Shown: positions 28,037 through 37,826, numbered from the stretch's first letter. The stretch is 60,222 nt of DNA from Pedobacter kyonggii (GCF_004310665.1 NZ_SIXF01000034.1:1-60222), one strand, 5' to 3'. The notes: generated by a model from the letters alone, not told the origin. Numbers and translations are program-made.

Positions 28037-31000
28037 TTAAAAAACTATTTAAAATACTCCTTTGGGTAATCGCATCAATAATCTTGCTGCTCGCGCTTCT
28101 TATTTTTTCTTTACAATTTAAGCCTGTTCAAACTTATTTTGCGCAGAAGGCTGCCACATATTTATCTAAAGAGCTTAAAACCACCGTATCGATCAAGAGT
28201 CTCTACATCAAGCCATTTAAATCTATTGTACTCGAAGATTTATTGGTTTTAGATTTACAAAAAGACACTTTACTAAGCACGCCACAATTTATGGTGGATA
28301 TTAATCAATTATCCATTGATAAAAAGATCATTGATATCAATACCGTTCAAATTAACAATGGGCAGTTTTTCCTAAAGGATTTCAAAGATAAGTCTTCTAA
28401 TCTCGATTTCATTATAAACTACTTCGATTCTGGTAAACCTACTGTAAAGAAAAAGAAAAGCAAACCATACGATATTAATGTTGGCCGCATTATTTTAAAT
28501 AAATTCGCCTTCAGGTATATCAATTACAGGGCAAAAGATACCGTTCAGGGCAAAAGTGTAAACTTCGAAAATGTAGCTGTTAAAGAGTTGAGCGGAATTT
28601 TTGAAGGGCTAGACACCAAAAACCATTTGATTAAAACCAATATCAAAAACCTAACTTTTAAAGAGCGTAGCGGGTTTTACCTTAAAAACTTAACGGCTGA
28701 AACCACTATTGATAGTAATGCCATTGAACTGAAAAACCTATTGCTCGAAACCAACCAGAGCCATTTAACAAACTACTACCAAATGCGGTTTAAAAGCTAT
28801 AAGGACTTTAACCACTATGTAGATAATGTTCGGATGAAGGCCATTTTTAAAGATAGCCATATCACATCCAGAGATATAGCCTTCTTTGCACCTGAGCTGA
28901 GCACCATGAAACTCGACCTTGATGTTGATGGCCAGATTACCGGTTTAGTGAATAACCTTAAAGCCAAAAAACTATCATTAAGAACCGGAAAAGCCACGCA
29001 CATTAAAGGCGATTTTATTTTAAAGGGACTGCCGAAATGGAAAGAAACCTTTATGGACCTCAACATTGAAATGGCGGGAACGAATAAAACCGATCTGGAT
29101 GAAGTGCTGGCAGGCATTACCAACAGCAAAAAGAAAATTGTTCCAGTAATTGTAAATAAATTCGGCAACATTAACTTTAACGGAAGTTTTACCGGTTTCC
29201 AGAATGACTTTATTGCTTACGGCGAATTTAAAACCAAACTTGGCCGTATTGTTTCGGATGTGAACATGAAAATCGATAAAAACGATATTCCATCCTATAC
29301 CGGGAACGTAAAAACCTACGATTTTAATCTCGGCAACCTAATTGATGAAAAAAGCCTCGGCCGGATCAGCTCATCACTGTATGTTAAGGGTCGTGGCACC
29401 GAGCTTAAAGACCTGACCGAAAAGATAAATGGCGATGTAGACTATATCGACTTTAATAATTATCGTTACCACAATGTGAAGATTGACGGAACTTTTAACA
29501 AAAAGTATTTCGATGGCAAGCTGAGCATTAACGACCGCAACGTTAAACTGGTTTTTGATGGTGGGGTAAACCTGAATCCTAAACTGCCGGTATTTAACTT
29601 TAATGCTACTATTTCTAACGCAAGATTAAAGGCTTTAAAGCTGGTGAAAGATTCGTTGCAGGTTAATGCTAAATTTACCACCAATTTCTCAGGCACCAAC
29701 CTGAACAATATATCGGGCAAATTACTAATCGAACAAATTAGGCTGCAAAATCCGAAGGGTAGCTATAGTATCGATTCTGTACAATTAATGGCCGACGGAA
29801 CGGGTGCCAGTCGCGTACTCGATATCCGATCTGATATTTTTGATGCCAGCATTAAAGGTGAATATGACTTAAATTCTATTGTTTCTTATTACAAAGCCAT
29901 CGCCAAAACATATATCCCTTCGTTAAAGGCCGATATTATCAAATACAAGAACCAGATTTTTCAGTTTAACCTGAAGGTTAAAAAGTTCGAACCACTGGCG
30001 CAGATATTTGTACCGGGCTTAGAATTGGAAGAAGGGGCTACAATAACCGGCGATTTCGATTCACGCAACAATACCGCAACGTTAAACGGTTTTGTTAAGA
30101 AACTAAAATACAATGGTATTGTGGTAAACAATATCATCCTCGATGAAAATACCACCACACAGCAGCTTCAACTGATTGTAACTTCCGACCGGGTGCAGAT
30201 TAACGATAGTTTGTTTATTAAAGATGTAAACATCTCCAACATCCTGCGGAACGACAGTTTGGCCTTCAACGTAAAAATGTCGAATGCCGAAGAGGACAAT
30301 CAACTCGATTTAAACGGCCTTGTAGAGTTTACCAAAAATCAGGATACCACGGCAAGGCTAAGCGTATTGCCTTCTATATTAAAAATCAACAATGAAGAGT
30401 GGCGCATCCAGGAAAAGGTACGCATCGTCCTCAACAATGGTAAAACCGAGATCACTAATTTCGATTTAACCAACGGAAACCAGCAGGTTATTATTGATGG
30501 ATTAATTTCGGAAGACCCTAAAGATTTAATCAGTGTTGGCTTTAAAGAGTTTAACTTAAAAACCCTGAACCCTTTTACCAAAGGCTTTGGCGTTAAACTG
30601 GGCGGAAACCTGAACGGAAAAACCGATCTGTACGGCATATTAAAAGCACCGAGGGTTACCGACGACTTAAAAATCGATTCGTTAAACTTTAACGATATCT
30701 ATATCGGTACTTTAACCGATACTTCATCTTACAGCAACGAAAGCAAAAGGATCAATGTATTTACGCGCATCATGGCCGACGATTCGGAGACTTTTAAGCT
30801 GACGGGAAATCTCGATTTAAAAGAAAAAGAAATCGACCTTGCTGTAAAAATGGATGAGAGCAAGCTTACTATCCTTGAGCCTTTCGTTAAACAACTGGTA
30901 TCGAATTTAAAAGGGAACATCTCTGCCGATTTAACGGTAAAAGGCAAATTAGAAAAACCAGAAATTAATGGAACCCTATCGCTAGATAAGGGTCAGCTGA

Positions 31001-32514
31001 TGGTAAATTACCTAAAAACCACTTATGTGATTACCGATGAGGTAGAAGTAAACAATAGTGTGATTAAACTGGATAACTTCACCTTAAACGACCTGGAAGG
31101 CCACGAAGCTACTGCAAATGGATCTGTAGATTTAAACGACATTAACTACCCTACACTAAAAGTAACGGTAAATGCAAACAGTTTAATGGCCTTAAACACT
31201 ACCGCAAAAGACAATTCGGTATACTATGGCCGTGCCTATGGCACAGGTGTATTTACGTTTACAGGCCCTACCAATAAAATGAAGATCGATATTAAGGCAA
31301 AAACTGAAAAAGGAACCGTTTTCAACCTGCCATTAAACAGTTCAGAAACCATATCGGATAAAGACTTCATTAATTTTGTAAGCCGCGATTCGACTGTTCT
31401 GGTTAAGAAAAAGACAAACTTTGATGGCCTCACCCTAACCTTCAAATTAACCATCGACCCGAATACCACGGCAAATATATTTACTACCCTGGGTAATTTA
31501 AGTGGCAAGGGTAATGCCGAGCTGAACTTAAACATCAACAGTTTCGGCGATTTCGAAATGTCTGGCGATTATATCATTGAGACCGGAAGTTTCGATTTTA
31601 CAGCCCAGGAGGTAATTAACAAAAAATTCGAAATCAGGCAAGGTGGAACCATCCGCTGGACGGGTAACCCTACGGCTGCACAGATAAACTTAAAAGCAGT
31701 ATACGCTTTGAGAGCGAGTTTGAACGACCTTTACAAAGCAGCTAACCGCGATGCCAGTAGTAACGCCAACCAAAGGGTAAATACCGAGGTTGAGATGGGC
31801 TTAACGGGCCTACTCTTAAAACCAGATATTAAACTTGACATCAATTTCCCTGCTCAGCCTTCAATCAAAGAAGAACTGCAAACCTATTTCAGCGATCAGA
31901 ACAACCTGAACCTGCAGGCTTTCAGTCTAATTATCAGAAGAAGTTTTGCCCCAGGAAACGGAGGAGAATCAATTGGGAATCAGCTCAGCTCTACTGCAAC
32001 CAGTACGGCTACCGAGTTGGTATTTAACCAGTTTAACAACGTACTTTCATCATTAAACTTGAACTTTGTCGATCTGAATGTGCGCTCGTTGAGCGAGGCC
32101 AATGCATCGTTCAAATTCTTTAGCGATCGTTTAATTATCAACGCAGGTATTGTAGATCGGAACAGTGTGAACGATTTTACCGTTATCGATTTCTCTAAAG
32201 ACAACGTAGGAAGAGAGGTTGAGGCCCTTTTCTTAATTAAAAAAGATGGAAGTTTAACCGTTAAGGCTGCAAATAAACCACCTACGCAACAAAGTATCTT
32301 CTTAAACAGCGGGATTAGCTCAACAGCAAACGTAACCTCTTTTGGTTTAGTTTATACCCAGCAGTTTGATACGTTTAAGGAGTTTATCCAGAAAATCTCT
32401 GGTGCTTACCGCCGAAATTTAAAGCGGAAACAAAGCGAGGCCCCTGTTAAAACGAATAAATCGATCAATAAAGAAGCGATTATCAATCAGAGCAAGGGGA
32501 ACCAGAGGAGGTAG
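28036..32514 (+). CDS. tamB: TamB-like translocation/assembly protein (DUF490)
   Basis: TamB-type proteins span the envelope as a long beta-sheet groove, anchored in the inner membrane, and move lipids or help outer-membrane assembly. The protein (1492 residues from the proposed start) has an N-terminal transmembrane helix (about residues 8-30, LLWVIASIILLLALL), an AsmA-like start with LKTTVSIKSL, repeats of short strands and a C-terminal DUF490 domain (about 1050-1440) ending ISSTANVTSFGLVYTQQF and a basic tail. ATT at 28036 is proposed as the start: it gives (M)KKLFKILLWV, the family N-terminus. A TTG at 28084 would remove most of the anchor, and no ATG or GTG lies between the upstream stop and the helix. 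Confidence 0.85.
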   Translation: MKKLFKILLWVIASIILLLALLIFSLQFKPVQTYFAQKAATYLSKELKTTVSIKSLYIKPFKSIVLEDLLVLDLQKDTLLSTPQFMVDINQLSIDKKIIDINTVQINNGQFFLKDFKDKSSNLDFIINYFDSGKPTVKKKKSKPYDINVGRIILNKFAFRYINYRAKDTVQGKSVNFENVAVKELSGIFEGLDTKNHLIKTNIKNLTFKERSGFYLKNLTAETTIDSNAIELKNLLLETNQSHLTNYYQMRFKSYKDFNHYVDNVRMKAIFKDSHITSRDIAFFAPELSTMKLDLDVDGQITGLVNNLKAKKLSLRTGKATHIKGDFILKGLPKWKETFMDLNIEMAGTNKTDLDEVLAGITNSKKKIVPVIVNKFGNINFNGSFTGFQNDFIAYGEFKTKLGRIVSDVNMKIDKNDIPSYTGNVKTYDFNLGNLIDEKSLGRISSSLYVKGRGTELKDLTEKINGDVDYIDFNNYRYHNVKIDGTFNKKYFDGKLSINDRNVKLVFDGGVNLNPKLPVFNFNATISNARLKALKLVKDSLQVNAKFTTNFSGTNLNNISGKLLIEQIRLQNPKGSYSIDSVQLMADGTGASRVLDIRSDIFDASIKGEYDLNSIVSYYKAIAKTYIPSLKADIIKYKNQIFQFNLKVKKFEPLAQIFVPGLELEEGATITGDFDSRNNTATLNGFVKKLKYNGIVVNNIILDENTTTQQLQLIVTSDRVQINDSLFIKDVNISNILRNDSLAFNVKMSNAEEDNQLDLNGLVEFTKNQDTTARLSVLPSILKINNEEWRIQEKVRIVLNNGKTEITNFDLTNGNQQVIIDGLISEDPKDLISVGFKEFNLKTLNPFTKGFGVKLGGNLNGKTDLYGILKAPRVTDDLKIDSLNFNDIYIGTLTDTSSYSNESKRINVFTRIMADDSETFKLTGNLDLKEKEIDLAVKMDESKLTILEPFVKQLVSNLKGNISADLTVKGKLEKPEINGTLSLDKGQLMVNYLKTTYVITDEVEVNNSVIKLDNFTLNDLEGHEATANGSVDLNDINYPTLKVTVNANSLMALNTTAKDNSVYYGRAYGTGVFTFTGPTNKMKIDIKAKTEKGTVFNLPLNSSETISDKDFINFVSRDSTVLVKKKTNFDGLTLTFKLTIDPNTTANIFTTLGNLSGKGNAELNLNINSFGDFEMSGDYIIETGSFDFTAQEVINKKFEIRQGGTIRWTGNPTAAQINLKAVYALRASLNDLYKAANRDASSNANQRVNTEVEMGLTGLLLKPDIKLDINFPAQPSIKEELQTYFSDQNNLNLQAFSLIIRRSFAPGNGGESIGNQLSSTATSTATELVFNQFNNVLSSLNLNFVDLNVRSLSEANASFKFFSDRLIINAGIVDRNSVNDFTVIDFSKDNVGREVEALFLIKKDGSLTVKAANKPPTQQSIFLNSGISSTANVTSFGLVYTQQFDTFKEFIQKISGAYRRNLKRKQSEAPVKTNKSINKEAIINQSKGNQRR

Positions 32515-32861
32515 AGAGGTTAGGAGTTAGCGTTGAGGGGTTAGGGGCATTAGTACATTGGTCAATGGTTAATTGCCTTACTGGTTAATTGTTGAAATTG
32601 GTTAATTGATCATTTGCTCAGTGGTTATCCATCGTTCGTCATTGCTAAACCGATCCTAGGTGGTTCGTCATTCCCAACTTGATTGGGAATCGTAATGCAA
32701 TGCGCTTTAAGATTCCCGCCTGCGCGCGAATGACGCTCGATTTAGAACTAAACAAAAAAACCAACAATCGAACACCTGTTCAACTGTTGGTCTTAACCAT
32801 TTTAGTCATCATGTTAGGCTAAACGCAGGAATCTCCAAACTCCAAACGCCAAACTTTCAAA
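32515..32861. repeat. Intergenic gap with hairpin repeat family B
   Basis: No gene is seen. At 32666-32735 the sequence CGTCATTCCC...GGGAATC and GATTCCCGCC...GAATGACG forms a nested hairpin repeat of a common Bacteroidota type. Similar CGTCATTCCC text is seen near 36197, where it is broken. Confidence 0.6.
32754..32790 (-). terminator. Terminator downstream of ribBA
   Basis: Read on the minus strand, CCAACAGTTGAACAGGTGTT and its partner form a stem with arms CCAACA/TGTTGG plus GAAC/GTTC, followed by seven T (32760-32754). It lies about 70 bp after the ribBA stop. Confidence 0.75.
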
Positions 32862-34073
32862 CTATCCTTTCATAATCGAATGGCCCATTTTATCTCTTTT
32901 GGTGGTTAAATAACGCTCGTTATGTACGTTACTTGCAATTTCGATCGGAATGTTTTCTACCACTTCCAAGCCATAACCAATTAAACCTGCTCTTTTGGTT
33001 GGGTTATTACTCATTAAACGCATTTTAGTAACCCCTTCTGATCGCAGGATCTGTGCACCTACACCATAATCGCGTTCGTCACCTTTAAAGCCTAATTTAA
33101 TATTTGCTTCTACCGTATCGAAACCGGCATCCTGTAGGTTATACGAACGTAATTTATTAATCAGCCCGATACCTCTCCCCTCCTGGTTCATGTATACAAC
33201 TATACCCTTACCTTCTTTTTCGATCATTTCTAACGCTTTGTGCAACTGCGGACCGCAATCGCAACGGCACGACCCGAAGATATCGCCAGTTACACAAGAG
33301 CTGTGTACACGTGCTAAAATAGGTTCGTTGGCATTCCATTCGCCTTTAGAAATGGCTAAATGTGTCGCATTATTATCTAACTGCGTATAAGCCGTCATTT
33401 TAAAATCACCCCAAGCAGTAGGTAAATCGATGCTAACTTCTTGTTTAATCAAACTATCCATGGTTAAACGGTAAGCGATTAAATCTTCGATTGATATAAT
33501 TTTTAACTGGTGCTGTTCGGCAATTTTAAATAAATCAGGGAGTCTGGCCATTTCGCCATCTTCTTTTAAAATCTCTACCAATAAACCTGCAGGTTTCATG
33601 CCTGCCAAACGCGCCAAATCTACCGCAGCCTCTGTATGACCAGCACGACGGATTACACCTCCATCTTTTGCAATTAAAGGAAAAATATGTCCTGGTCTGC
33701 CTAACTCTTCAGGATTGGTTTTAGGATTAACCAGAGCCAGCATGGTTTTAGAGCGGTCGCTTGCTGAGATCCCGGTGGTACAACCGTGGCCAACCAGATC
33801 TACAGAAACCGTAAAATTAGTTTCGTAAGCTGCAGTATTTTTACCCACCATCAGGTTAAGGTTTAACTCTTTACAACGTTCTTCTGTTAGGGGCGCACAG
33901 ATTAAACCACGGCCATAGGTAGCCATAAAATTGATGATTTCGGGCGTTGCATTTTCGGCTGCCGTTAAAAAATCACCTTCGTTCTCTCTATTCTCATCAT
34001 CTACAACAATAATCACTTTACCAGCTTTTATATCTGCGATGGCCTCTTCTATTGTGTTTAATTTTGTTTGCAT
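32862..34073 (-). CDS. ribBA: Bifunctional DHBP synthase / GTP cyclohydrolase II
   Basis: This two-domain enzyme opens riboflavin synthesis: RibB converts ribulose 5-phosphate to dihydroxybutanone phosphate, and RibA opens GTP. The 403-residue product has the RibB acid motif [24 protein letters not shown] and RRAGHTEA (about residues 1-205). RibA follows with the zinc ligands [18 protein letters not shown] and [19 protein letters not shown]. Both active sites look intact. ATG 34073 ([12 protein letters not shown]) is chosen; the TTG 16 codons upstream adds unlike sequence. No FMN riboswitch is visible in the leader, so control by flavin at this site is not indicated. Confidence 0.95.
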   Translation of the reverse strand: MQTKLNTIEEAIADIKAGKVIIVVDDENRENEGDFLTAAENATPEIINFMATYGRGLICAPLTEERCKELNLNLMVGKNTAAYETNFTVSVDLVGHGCTTGISASDRSKTMLALVNPKTNPEELGRPGHIFPLIAKDGGVIRRAGHTEAAVDLARLAGMKPAGLLVEILKEDGEMARLPDLFKIAEQHQLKIISIEDLIAYRLTMDSLIKQEVSIDLPTAWGDFKMTAYTQLDNNATHLAISKGEWNANEPILARVHSSCVTGDIFGSCRCDCGPQLHKALEMIEKEGKGIVVYMNQEGRGIGLINKLRSYNLQDAGFDTVEANIKLGFKGDERDYGVGAQILRSEGVTKMRLMSNNPTKRAGLIGYGLEVVENIPIEIASNVHNERYLTTKRDKMGHSIMKG

Positions 34074-34146
34074 TTTATAAACATTATGGGGCAAATGGTG
34101 TGTGAGGCGTATTAAAATCAATTAATATCACAAACAATAACCCGTA

Positions 34147-34154
34147 CAAATGTA
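34147..34154 (-). promoter_or_regulatory. Candidate -7 promoter element of ribBA
   Basis: TACATTTG on the minus strand matches TAnnTTTG. The leader would be about 68 nt, too short for an FMN riboswitch. Confidence 0.4.
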
Positions 34155-34212
34155 CAACCTTATTGAGCAATATTTGGATTAAAATATCATCTGTAAGTAA
34201 AGGAAAAGACGC

Positions 34213-35637
34213 CTATTTTTCCTTTTTTTTAAACAACTGAACGAGGAGCTGCTTGTAGTAATTTACATCAAACAAGGCCGAGTCTACTGTAGCTTTATAG
34301 GTTAAAAAGGCCGCCAAAGGCGATAAAACAATTACGGCAATCCACATCCCGAATATCGGGTTTAAATTACCTTCGCGTGCCGATTTTTCGGCCACTGTGG
34401 TAATAATGTGGTATACCAGGAAGAAACAAATGGCCACCACAACCGGCAAACCCATTCCCCCTTTTCTGATAATGGCACCCAACGGTGCACCAATAAAAAA
34501 CAACAGGATGCAGGATGCCGCGAGGGTAAATTTACGCTGATACTCTACTGTGGTAAAAATAATTTCGCCGGTTAAATCAGTTTGGCGCGGACCCCAGTTG
34601 GGTACATGCTGCATAATATTCGCCACCGTATTGTTTGCATTATCGAGGGCCAGTTTCCGCGATCCGTTAGGGATACTCTTCAATATTACTTCATCAATCT
34701 CTTTCGGTACGGCTTTTACTTTGGTATAACCTTTAGTCACATTAAACTGCTTAAAGTTGCTCGTGAGGTTGGCAATGGTGCGCATTTTCATCGTATCCAG
34801 TTGTTTGGTTAGCGAGTCGCGCTTTTTTACAATCCCTTTCAGGTTTAACATGGGCGTACTGTTTCCAAAAGCATTGGGATCGGTGGTATTGCCGTCAAAA
34901 GACGACATATCGAAACGCGGTGAGGTTTCTTTAAAACGGTTCCGTGTAAAAATCTGCCGTGGATTATACATGCCGTTTTTCGAAGCCTGCTCTTCGTACT
35001 GTACACCATTTTTAAGGTAAAGCACTAAAAACTTACCATCTGCGGTTTTATTCATCTTACCCTCTCTGGCCAGAATTACTTTCGGAATCCCGTTGTTTTC
35101 ACGGTGATCGTAGATCATGATATTGTGCAGCGTACCGTCTTCTTCTTTCGAATCGACACGGATGGCATAACCTGGAATGGCATTATTAAAAACCCCTGGT
35201 TTGATTAAAAATGAAAGTTTTTTGTTCCTGATATCGTACAGTAGCGAGCCAAATTTAAGGTTGGCTTTAGGCAGCATGTAGTTGGCAAAAAAGAAGGAGG
35301 CTATGGTGAGCATCAAAATCACCACAAACAAGGGGCGCATGGCTTTTTGTAAAGAAATTCCGGCCGATTTAATGGCCACCAGCTCGTAATTTTCGCCCAG
35401 TGTACCAAAAGTCATGATGGATGAAAGCAGTACCGATAGTGGCAGCGCCATAGATACGTTGGCGGCCGAGGCATAATACATTAGCTCCAGAATGGTGTAC
35501 CATTCGAAACCTTTTCCGATTAAATCATCAATCCATTTAAACAGAAAAAACATCAATAGAATAAACATCATAACAAAAAATGTTGCTATGAATGGCTTCA
35601 CAAATGCTTTTATTAATAGAAGATGTATTTTTTTCAC
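34213..35637 (-). CDS. LptF/LptG-family lipopolysaccharide export permease
   Basis: This inner-membrane YjgP/YjgQ-type protein pairs with LptB and another copy to lift lipopolysaccharide to the Lpt bridge. The 474-residue product has about three N-terminal transmembrane segments (IKAFVKPFIATFFVMMFILLMF and following), a long periplasmic jellyroll region (about 105-375) and three C-terminal segments (IILFFIGAPLGAIIRKGGMG region). It is longer than E. coli LptG, as usual in Bacteroidota, because of the insert. The start is GTG at 35637 (MKKIHLLLIKAF); no ATG fits. An exact -7 box lies 4 bp upstream. Confidence 0.88.
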   Translation of the reverse strand: MKKIHLLLIKAFVKPFIATFFVMMFILLMFFLFKWIDDLIGKGFEWYTILELMYYASAANVSMALPLSVLLSSIMTFGTLGENYELVAIKSAGISLQKAMRPLFVVILMLTIASFFFANYMLPKANLKFGSLLYDIRNKKLSFLIKPGVFNNAIPGYAIRVDSKEEDGTLHNIMIYDHRENNGIPKVILAREGKMNKTADGKFLVLYLKNGVQYEEQASKNGMYNPRQIFTRNRFKETSPRFDMSSFDGNTTDPNAFGNSTPMLNLKGIVKKRDSLTKQLDTMKMRTIANLTSNFKQFNVTKGYTKVKAVPKEIDEVILKSIPNGSRKLALDNANNTVANIMQHVPNWGPRQTDLTGEIIFTTVEYQRKFTLAASCILLFFIGAPLGAIIRKGGMGLPVVVAICFFLVYHIITTVAEKSAREGNLNPIFGMWIAVIVLSPLAAFLTYKATVDSALFDVNYYKQLLVQLFKKKEK

Positions 35638-35641
35638 CCTA

Positions 35642-35649
35642 CAAAGGTA
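35642..35649 (-). promoter_or_regulatory. Candidate -7 promoter element touching the lptG-like start
   Basis: TACCTTTG on the minus strand matches TAnnTTTG exactly and ends 4 bp before the GTG. It sits in the 29-bp gap behind the START-like gene and would give a leaderless mRNA if used. Confidence 0.4.
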
Positions 35650-35666
35650 AACAATACGAAGGTAAT

Positions 35667-36047
35667 TTATGCACCCAAAACGCTAATCAGATAATCGATC
35701 TGGTTATCCCAGATTAATTTTTTCTCTGCAAGAAGCTCATCGGTAGTAAAATCAGTAATCGAGAGGGCAACATCATTGGTTAGTTCGTCCTGTACAATTT
35801 CCATCTCAAAATAACATTGAGGTTCATCATCCAGCCACTTAAATTTAACCAGCTTATTTTCTTTAATGGAAACCAGTTTTGCTTTTTGCTGCTCATCGTC
35901 CCAGGTAAAAGTATATACCTGATCGCGGAAATTCACATCGTCCGCAAACCATTGCGATAAGCCGTTTGGCTCACTAATAAAACTATACAATATTCTTGGT
36001 GACGATCTAACTTCGTACTCTAGTGTAAATTTTTTCTTTTCTGCCAT
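35667..36047 (-). CDS. START-like (AHSA1/SRPBCC) domain protein
   Basis: The 126-residue cytosolic protein has the SRPBCC fold pattern: an N-terminal strand KFTLEYEVRSSPRILYSFIS, helix NGLSQWFADDV, then a strand series (YTFTWDDEQQKAKLVS, LVKFKWLDDE, CYFEMEIVQDELT, VALSITDFTT) and a long C-terminal helix. It matches the small START-like protein common in Bacteroidota next to permease and lipid genes. Members bind hydrophobic ligands; its partner is unknown. Starts at ATG 36047 and precedes the LptF/G gene by 29 bp. Confidence 0.85.
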   Translation of the reverse strand: MAEKKKFTLEYEVRSSPRILYSFISEPNGLSQWFADDVNFRDQVYTFTWDDEQQKAKLVSIKENKLVKFKWLDDEPQCYFEMEIVQDELTNDVALSITDFTTDELLAEKKLIWDNQIDYLISVLGA

Positions 36048-36628
36048 GTTAGTACACTACCAGGATAATTTCCGGACTATTTTTTTAATATTATTTTTCT
36101 AAAGAAAGGTAATTTATTCTATATCTGCAACAATATAATTTTTATTGGTTCAAGGTGCGGGTTCAGTGGTTCATTTGCCATTGGTTCATTAATCCGTCGT
36201 CATTCCCCTCATTGGTTCAAGCCAGGGGGCTACTGGTGTTGTTGGGGGTAATCGGTTAATTGTTTAAATCGGTTAACTGGCTTCGGACTAAAGCTCCATC
36301 TTACATTTTCCATATTTTCAACCACAAAGCGCATTGAGAGAAGGCACACAGGTCACAGAGCTAGAGGACAAAAATACCACTAAATCTGTTATAAAAAGCG
36401 GGCATAAAGTTCTTTACCATATAAGCATTTAGACCATTTAAGCTTCTGATTGAGCTTATATGAACCTTAAATACCTTAAATGGTTTAGAAAAGATGTTGC
36501 ATAGCTAACCACTTTATAGCTTTCACCTCAACTCTTTCGTTTCGTTTCAAAACTAGCCGCTCAGGATGACGAATGCAGGGAGGTTAATTGACTCTGGACT
36601 AAAGACTTCCGACTCTGGCCTAATTCCT

Positions 36629-36809
36629 TTACCTATCCTGCACCATTTCTTTACCCTTTCTAGGCACCAGGTTAACCCCAGGGTTACCCTTTGCTTACCA
36701 ATCCTTTACCCTGGCGTTACCTTATTTATTACCTAAAAGGTAAAGGATTGGCGAATATCAGCTATAGATAAGGTTACCTTAGGGATAACTTGGTAACACC
36801 AAGGGGTAA
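36629..36809. repeat. Clustered TTACC / GGTAA motifs with a 13-bp inverted repeat
   Basis: TTACC occurs at 36629, 36651, 36684, 36695, 36706, 36717, 36729 and 36774, and GGTAA at 36739, 36792 and 36805. CCAATCCTTTACC (36698-36710) is repeated inverted as GGTAAAGGATTGG (36739-36751). Spacing is 11-12 bp within 36684-36729, close to one helical turn. This might be a regulatory or partition-like binding array, or a decayed tandem repeat. Confidence 0.6.
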
Positions 36810-37086
36810 TCAATCTTTTTGAAATCCTTAATTTTATCAGCACAAATGGTTGACTGAAATATCATACCATAAGCAACAGACTTGATGATATACTAAGACC
36901 AGGAACGCGGTTAATTTTGCGGTATCCGCCGAAATGCTGCGCTTTGTTGTGTTGTTAATTTCTAAAAACAGGCTCCCTTAAGGCCTAAAATGACCGTTAC
37001 AGCCTCTTAAAAACAATCAAATTTACTGAGCAATAGCACTTTAAAGTATTTTTCACATTTCTTTTTAATAGAATGTATATTTATTC

Positions 37087-37094
37087 TATATTTG
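37087..37094 (+). promoter_or_regulatory. Candidate -7 promoter element of tRNA-Met
   Basis: TATATTTG matches TAnnTTTG exactly and stands 54 bp before the tRNA. No clear -33 box is seen. Confidence 0.4.
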
Positions 37095-37148
37095 CAACTC
37101 TTAAAAATAACCACATCGATATTTACGTTATGTAGTAAATATTAACCC

Positions 37149-37222
37149 GGCGGGGTAGCTCAGATGGTTAGAGCGCAGGATTCATAACCCTGAGGTCGGC
37201 AGTTCGATCCTGCTCCCCGCTA
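37149..37222 (+). tRNA. tRNA-Met (anticodon CAT)
   Basis: Acceptor strand GGCGGGG pairs with CCCCGCT, discriminator A at 37222. The D arm reads TAGCTCAGATGGTTAGAGC. The anticodon loop TTCATAA carries CAT, and the T arm has GTTCGATC with stem GGCAG/CTGCT. CCA is not encoded. The anticodon stem lacks the three G-C pairs of an initiator and the first pair is not the C-A type, so this is the elongator or, if modified, an Ile2 tRNA. It sits exactly at the edge of accessory DNA. Confidence 0.93.
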
Positions 37223-37232
37223 CTAGACCGGA

Positions 37233-37278
37233 AAAAGCGGAATATTCGAGACACAAATCGGGTATTCCGCTTTTCTTT
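37233..37278 (+). terminator. Terminator after tRNA-Met
   Basis: AAAAGCGGAATA and TATTCCGCTTTT form a perfect 12-bp stem followed by CTTTTT. Confidence 0.8.
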
Positions 37279-37289
37279 TTACTTATAAT

Positions 37290-37826
37290 TTACTGAAAAC
37301 AAGCAAGATACAAAAATACTGAATTTATTTCCTCGGTTCGACATTCATCGGTTTTCTTGTCATATGTAATCCCTAAAGGAAACAGCAAATGTTGTAGTTG
37401 TTGCTTCGTATGATAGTCCCCAGAATGCCACTTTAAAGGCAATTCAGTGGCGAATTTGATGGCCAGATCGACGCAATTTTCAAGGTTCGACACTTGTGAA
37501 GTCAATTTCATTAAATTTTGCTCGATGTTATCCCTTTCTTTGTCGTACTTCACTTTATACTTCCTGTATAACTCGCTTCCGATCTCCTCTTCAATGTACC
37601 GCTGTTCTAAGCGACTAACTTTGCCGATAATTTCTCTATGTAATTTTTGCAATACCTCTAAATCTTCTTGCTTTCCGCTGCTCAGCTGATTGAAGGTTGC
37701 GACTACTTGCTTTTTTAATAGCGTTAAAAAATCCTTGGCGTGACTAACTTTAAACACCTCAAGAATATTTGCAAACCTGTTATTAAGCACTTCGGCATTC
37801 TTATTATTACCACAGTTTGATATTTT
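37290..37826 (-). pseudogene. C-terminal remnant of a serine-recombinase family integrase
   Basis: The translation from 37790 (166 residues, GTG) has the end of a large serine recombinase: a coiled-coil (KLHREIIGKVSRLEQRYIEEE ... RDNIEQNLMKLTSQVSN, cited as spans), then CVDLAIKFATELPLKWHSGD and the closing KQQLQHLLFPLGITYDKKTD. Upstream the frame still reads KISNCGNNKNAEVLNNRF, part of the zinc ribbon, until a TAG at 37827. The catalytic N-terminal domain with the active serine is missing. It lies right behind the tRNA, as expected for an integrase of an element that once inserted here, and is surely inactive. Confidence 0.75.

Larger units (their letters stand above)
36048..37148. other. 1.1-kb intergenic region before tRNA-Met, no gene
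   Basis: No convincing frame is present. The stretch has degenerate repeat text (GGTTCATT and CGTCATTCCC pieces near 36145-36245, a CACAGGTCACAGAG piece near 36348), an inverted repeat ACCATTTAAG / CTTAAATGGT (36433-36442 and 36475-36484), and a striking TTACC/GGTAA cluster (36629-36809) listed separately. AT-rich DNA from 37,050 leads into the tRNA promoter. Confidence 0.6.

Noticed and set aside
34074-34121. TTG start extending RibBA by 16 residues
   Set aside because: RibBA proteins begin close to the [12 protein letters not shown] start, and the extension is unlike the family.
34074-34212. FMN riboswitch before ribBA
   Set aside because: The leader is about 68 nt and shows none of the conserved FMN-element core.
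36629-36809. TTACC/GGTAA array as a CRISPR
   Set aside because: Units are 5 bp, spacing varies, orientation alternates, and no cas gene is near.
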